Below, one piece after another: positions 5,413 through 7,195 of a DNA stretch of 7,195 nucleotides. The notes beneath the pieces are model-generated. The model saw only the letters and a list, made by a program, of their open reading frames with translations, made no database searches and was not told where the DNA came from. Within the stretch, counting starts at the first letter, position 1. Every line of letters starts with the position of its first letter. The position numbers and the translations under genes are program-made. This DNA comes from Spirochaetia bacterium (GTDB lineage Bacteria > Spirochaetota > Spirochaetia > Treponematales > Breznakiellaceae), in the NCBI GenBank assembly GCA_026002265.1, contig BOBG01000099.1, positions 1-7,195 of the forward strand. The letters are read 5' to 3'.

Positions 5413-6954
5413 TTAATTTTCTACTGTTACCACACCATTGACTGATAATCGAATGATTTCCATATTTTCCAATCCATCATTATCAACAACTTTCACTGCT
5501 ATATTATAAATCCCCGCCTCGCATGAATAGAGTTGTTTTCCCTCTCTATCAATAAAAATATCCGGCTTAAAGCCTTTTTCCGGCTCATAATTAAAATCCC
5601 AGCTATAGAATTCAATCCCTACTGGACTTTCCCCGACAGCGATAAATTCGATTTTTCGTATACCGGCGCTATCACGAGATAATTCATTGATATGAATATC
5701 AATAGACGGCTTTACAGCAATTGGAATAATTTCTTCAACCGGCACCAATTTAATAACAATATTCGCCTCATTTTTCAGCCGGGCAACTTCCTGTACTGTA
5801 CCTTTATCAAAAGAAAATGCAATAATATATCCGGTAATTTTATCATCAGCATTATTTTTTTCAAAGAGATTTTTATCAAAACGCTGCACAGCCTCAATAA
5901 AATTGTCAATAACATTCCGTCCGATTTCACCAGAACGCTTGACTTGAATAGGTACACCGTCCGGCATTTTTCCGTCAATACCAGAATTTCCCTGCTGTTT
6001 AATATTAGGAATTCCGCCGAACTGCTGCACGATCCACGACTCAAATTTAAAAACATCTTTATACCGGAGTGTATCATAGTCGTATTTGTGCAGTTGCAGA
6101 GTATAGGAATTACTGAATAAATCCTGCTGTTTTTGCAGCCGGAGTTCGCTCACTTTTACTGCTTGCACCGATTGATCAATCCCAATCCACCGGCGTTTTA
6201 AACGGTCTGCAACCGCAATAGTAGTTCCTCCGCCCATAAAAGGATCCAAAACAATATCGCCGGGATTACTTGCACATGTAATAATTCGTTCCAATAAGGC
6301 TTCCGGCTTTTGCATTGGATAGCCAATACGCTCTTTAGCAGATGGAGCAATAATAGGCATATCCCACCAATCTCCCAGTTTAACACCCACAGAATCTTCA
6401 CCGGCAGTAACTGATGGTATACGTTTCCCAGATTTATCTTTATCACCAGAGATAATTTTTTTAGTTCCAAATCGTTTCAGTGTAGATTCAGCACGTTCTG
6501 TATATAATTGGTTATAATGGTATTCATTCAATTTGGATTTAGCATACCAAAAGATAATGTCATGATTGCTACATAATTGATTTTTACTAGATACCCACTT
6601 TTTATAGCACCACACAATTTCATTTATAAAATTATTCATACCGAAAATTTTATCAAGAATAAACGTCCGGATATATGTATTAGCGTGCCAGTCACAGTGT
6701 AAAAAGATTGATCCGGTCGGTTTGAGTAACCGGTGCATACATTCAACCCGTTCTTTTAACCATGCAATATAATGATCAATACCGCCGCCCCATCGATCCT
6801 GAAAACTTCTGACTTCTCCAGCGTCTCCCCAAATGACCTCATAATTCCGATTAGAGAAGAATGGCGGATCGAGATAAATCAGATCAATCGATTCCGGCTT
6901 TACTGTTTTAAGAATTTCAAGGTTATCACCAAGGATAAGTTGGTTCATAGACAT
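5413..6954 (-). CDS. DNA methyltransferase (beta class, N4-C/N6-A) fused to Mrr-like nuclease domain and PKD-like tail
   Basis: The 513-residue product probably methylates an amino group in DNA using S-adenosylmethionine. Catalytic motif IV, DPPF (29-32), precedes the SAM-binding motif I, DPFMGGGTT (237-245), the beta-class order, with the target-recognition region between them (~100-200) and QKPEALLER (215-223) just before motif I. Residues ~300-400 look like a PD-(D/E)xK endonuclease of the Mrr type: FESWIVQQFGG, then Asp327 in SGIDG, then QVK (337-339), then IGRNVIDNF. The last ~80 residues contain YSWDF (450-454) and AGIYNIAVKVVDNDG (480-494), the pattern of a PKD/Ig-like beta-sandwich. 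So it may both modify and cut DNA, or the nuclease part may only aid binding. The target site cannot be read from the sequence. No separate restriction gene is seen. It lies 74 bp upstream of ilvB on the same strand, so read-through is possible, but a functional link is doubtful. The start may instead be the ATG at 6948. Confidence 0.9.
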   Translation of the reverse strand: MSMNQLILGDNLEILKTVKPESIDLIYLDPPFFSNRNYEVIWGDAGEVRSFQDRWGGGIDHYIAWLKERVECMHRLLKPTGSIFLHCDWHANTYIRTFILDKIFGMNNFINEIVWCYKKWVSSKNQLCSNHDIIFWYAKSKLNEYHYNQLYTERAESTLKRFGTKKIISGDKDKSGKRIPSVTAGEDSVGVKLGDWWDMPIIAPSAKERIGYPMQKPEALLERIITCASNPGDIVLDPFMGGGTTIAVADRLKRRWIGIDQSVQAVKVSELRLQKQQDLFSNSYTLQLHKYDYDTLRYKDVFKFESWIVQQFGGIPNIKQQGNSGIDGKMPDGVPIQVKRSGEIGRNVIDNFIEAVQRFDKNLFEKNNADDKITGYIIAFSFDKGTVQEVARLKNEANIVIKLVPVEEIIPIAVKPSIDIHINELSRDSAGIRKIEFIAVGESPVGIEFYSWDFNYEPEKGFKPDIFIDREGKQLYSCEAGIYNIAVKVVDNDGLENMEIIRLSVNGVVTVEN

Positions 6955-6957
6955 TTT

Positions 6958-6964
6958 TCCTTCT
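6958..6964 (-). promoter_or_regulatory. Ribosome binding site of the methyltransferase gene, start ambiguous
   Basis: AGAAGGA on the minus strand lies three bases before the ATG at 6954 and nine before the in-frame ATG at 6948. The second spacing is the more usual, so the protein may begin MNQLILGDN, without the leading MS. I saw no convincing promoter between this site and the terminator at 7033-7075. Confidence 0.6.
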
Positions 6965-6969
6965 GTTCG

Positions 6970-7008
6970 TTTTTAAAATAATTACGCTTGATTTTTTAAA
7001 AAGATGCG
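6970..7008 (+). repeat. Right copy of an imperfect direct repeat flanking the methyltransferase gene
   Basis: Partner of 5373-5411; the two bracket the methyltransferase gene in the same orientation. Such flanking copies could mark an insertion or recombination event, but the AT-rich composition weakens the case. Confidence 0.35.
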
Positions 7009-7030
7009 TATGGTTTTGTAATTTCATGTG

Positions 7031-7069
7031 CTAAAAAAACAGCGGATCAAGATAAATATGATCAATAGA
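7031..7069 (-). pseudogene. Short remnant matching methyltransferase motif IV
   Basis: The minus strand reads SIDHIYLDPLFF then a TAG stop, against SIDLIYLDPPFF in the intact methyltransferase. At the DNA level, 7042-7070 and 6864-6892 agree at 25 of 29 positions without gaps. The catalytic DPPF is altered to DPLF and the frame stops at once, so this cannot be functional. It is in frame with the gene that ends at 7088, and the last three residues of that gene (FEI) fall opposite LEI of the intact enzyme, so the remnant may extend a little further right. Chance cannot be fully excluded because the segment is short. Confidence 0.55.
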
Positions 7070-7075
7070 TCCGCT
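7033..7075 (-). terminator. Intrinsic terminator of the gene entering from the right edge
   Basis: On the minus strand a perfect 8-bp stem AGCGGATC/GATCCGCT (arms at 7068-7075 and 7041-7048) with a 19-nt loop is followed by G and seven T. It lies 12 bases after the stop codon at 7088. The loop is long for a terminator, but position and T-run fit. The same bases contain the methyltransferase motif IV remnant. Confidence 0.75.
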
Positions 7076-7087
7076 ATATTTCTGTTA

Positions 7088-7195
7088 TTAAATCTCGAAA
7101 GAAATATCCTGAAGACTTCGTTTCAGTTCAACACTCGGCAAAAAAATCAGTTTTACGCCTTTTACGTTATGAGCTGAAAGTTCTTCCTGCGTTTC
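7088..7195 (-). CDS. C-terminal end of an unidentified protein (5' part outside the window)
   Basis: A minus-strand frame is open from the window edge for 35 codons and ends with TAA at 7088-7090. The visible residues begin ETQEELSAHNVKGVKL and end LKRSLQDISFEI; no motif is recognisable and the family is unknown. The placement of a terminator-like hairpin directly after the stop supports a real gene end. It lies upstream of the methyltransferase gene in the same orientation, but the terminator suggests separate transcription. Confidence 0.6.
   Translation of the reverse strand, partial: ETQEELSAHNVKGVKLIFLPSVELKRSLQDISFEI

Noticed and set aside
5692..6120. 142-codon plus-strand open frame
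   Set aside because: It lies wholly antisense to the methyltransferase-nuclease gene, has no ribosome binding site and its translation is low-complexity (Asn, Phe, Ile rich).

Overview
The window reads as chromosomal DNA of a low-to-moderate GC bacterium, most likely a spirochaete and plausibly a Treponema relative. This is inference. It rests on a methionyl-tRNA synthetase of the archaeal/eukaryotic type, the general protein style, and a small secreted protein with an SAQ-type signal peptide. No rRNA or other taxonomic marker is present.

Layout, left to right. Positions 1-571 hold no intact gene. There is a 42-bp tandem repeat (89-214, three copies plus a stub), then a decayed minus-strand fragment (233-466). 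That fragment matches the last ~84 residues of the DNA methyltransferase encoded 5 kb to the right. A 105-bp spacer with a hairpin follows. metG (572-2758, minus) is intact. It diverges, across a 181-bp gap with a good promoter for each direction, from a monocistronic gene for a 252-residue secreted protein of unknown function (2940-3698, plus), which ends at a textbook intrinsic terminator. Convergent with it is ilvB (3746-5338, minus), an acetohydroxyacid synthase large subunit with no small-subunit gene in view. Upstream of ilvB on the same strand is a 513-residue DNA methyltransferase fused to an Mrr-like nuclease domain and a PKD/Ig-like tail (5413-6954, minus). The right edge holds the last 35 codons of another minus-strand gene (7088-7195) and its terminator. 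That terminator is built from sequence nearly identical to the catalytic motif IV region of the methyltransferase.

The housekeeping genes (metG, ilvB) and the secreted-protein gene look ordinary and do not form a pathway with each other. The accessory signal is the methyltransferase-nuclease fusion and its two separate remnants in the same 7 kb. These suggest repeated gain, duplication and decay of this restriction-modification-like gene. The tetranucleotide CCGG is also strikingly abundant throughout the window.
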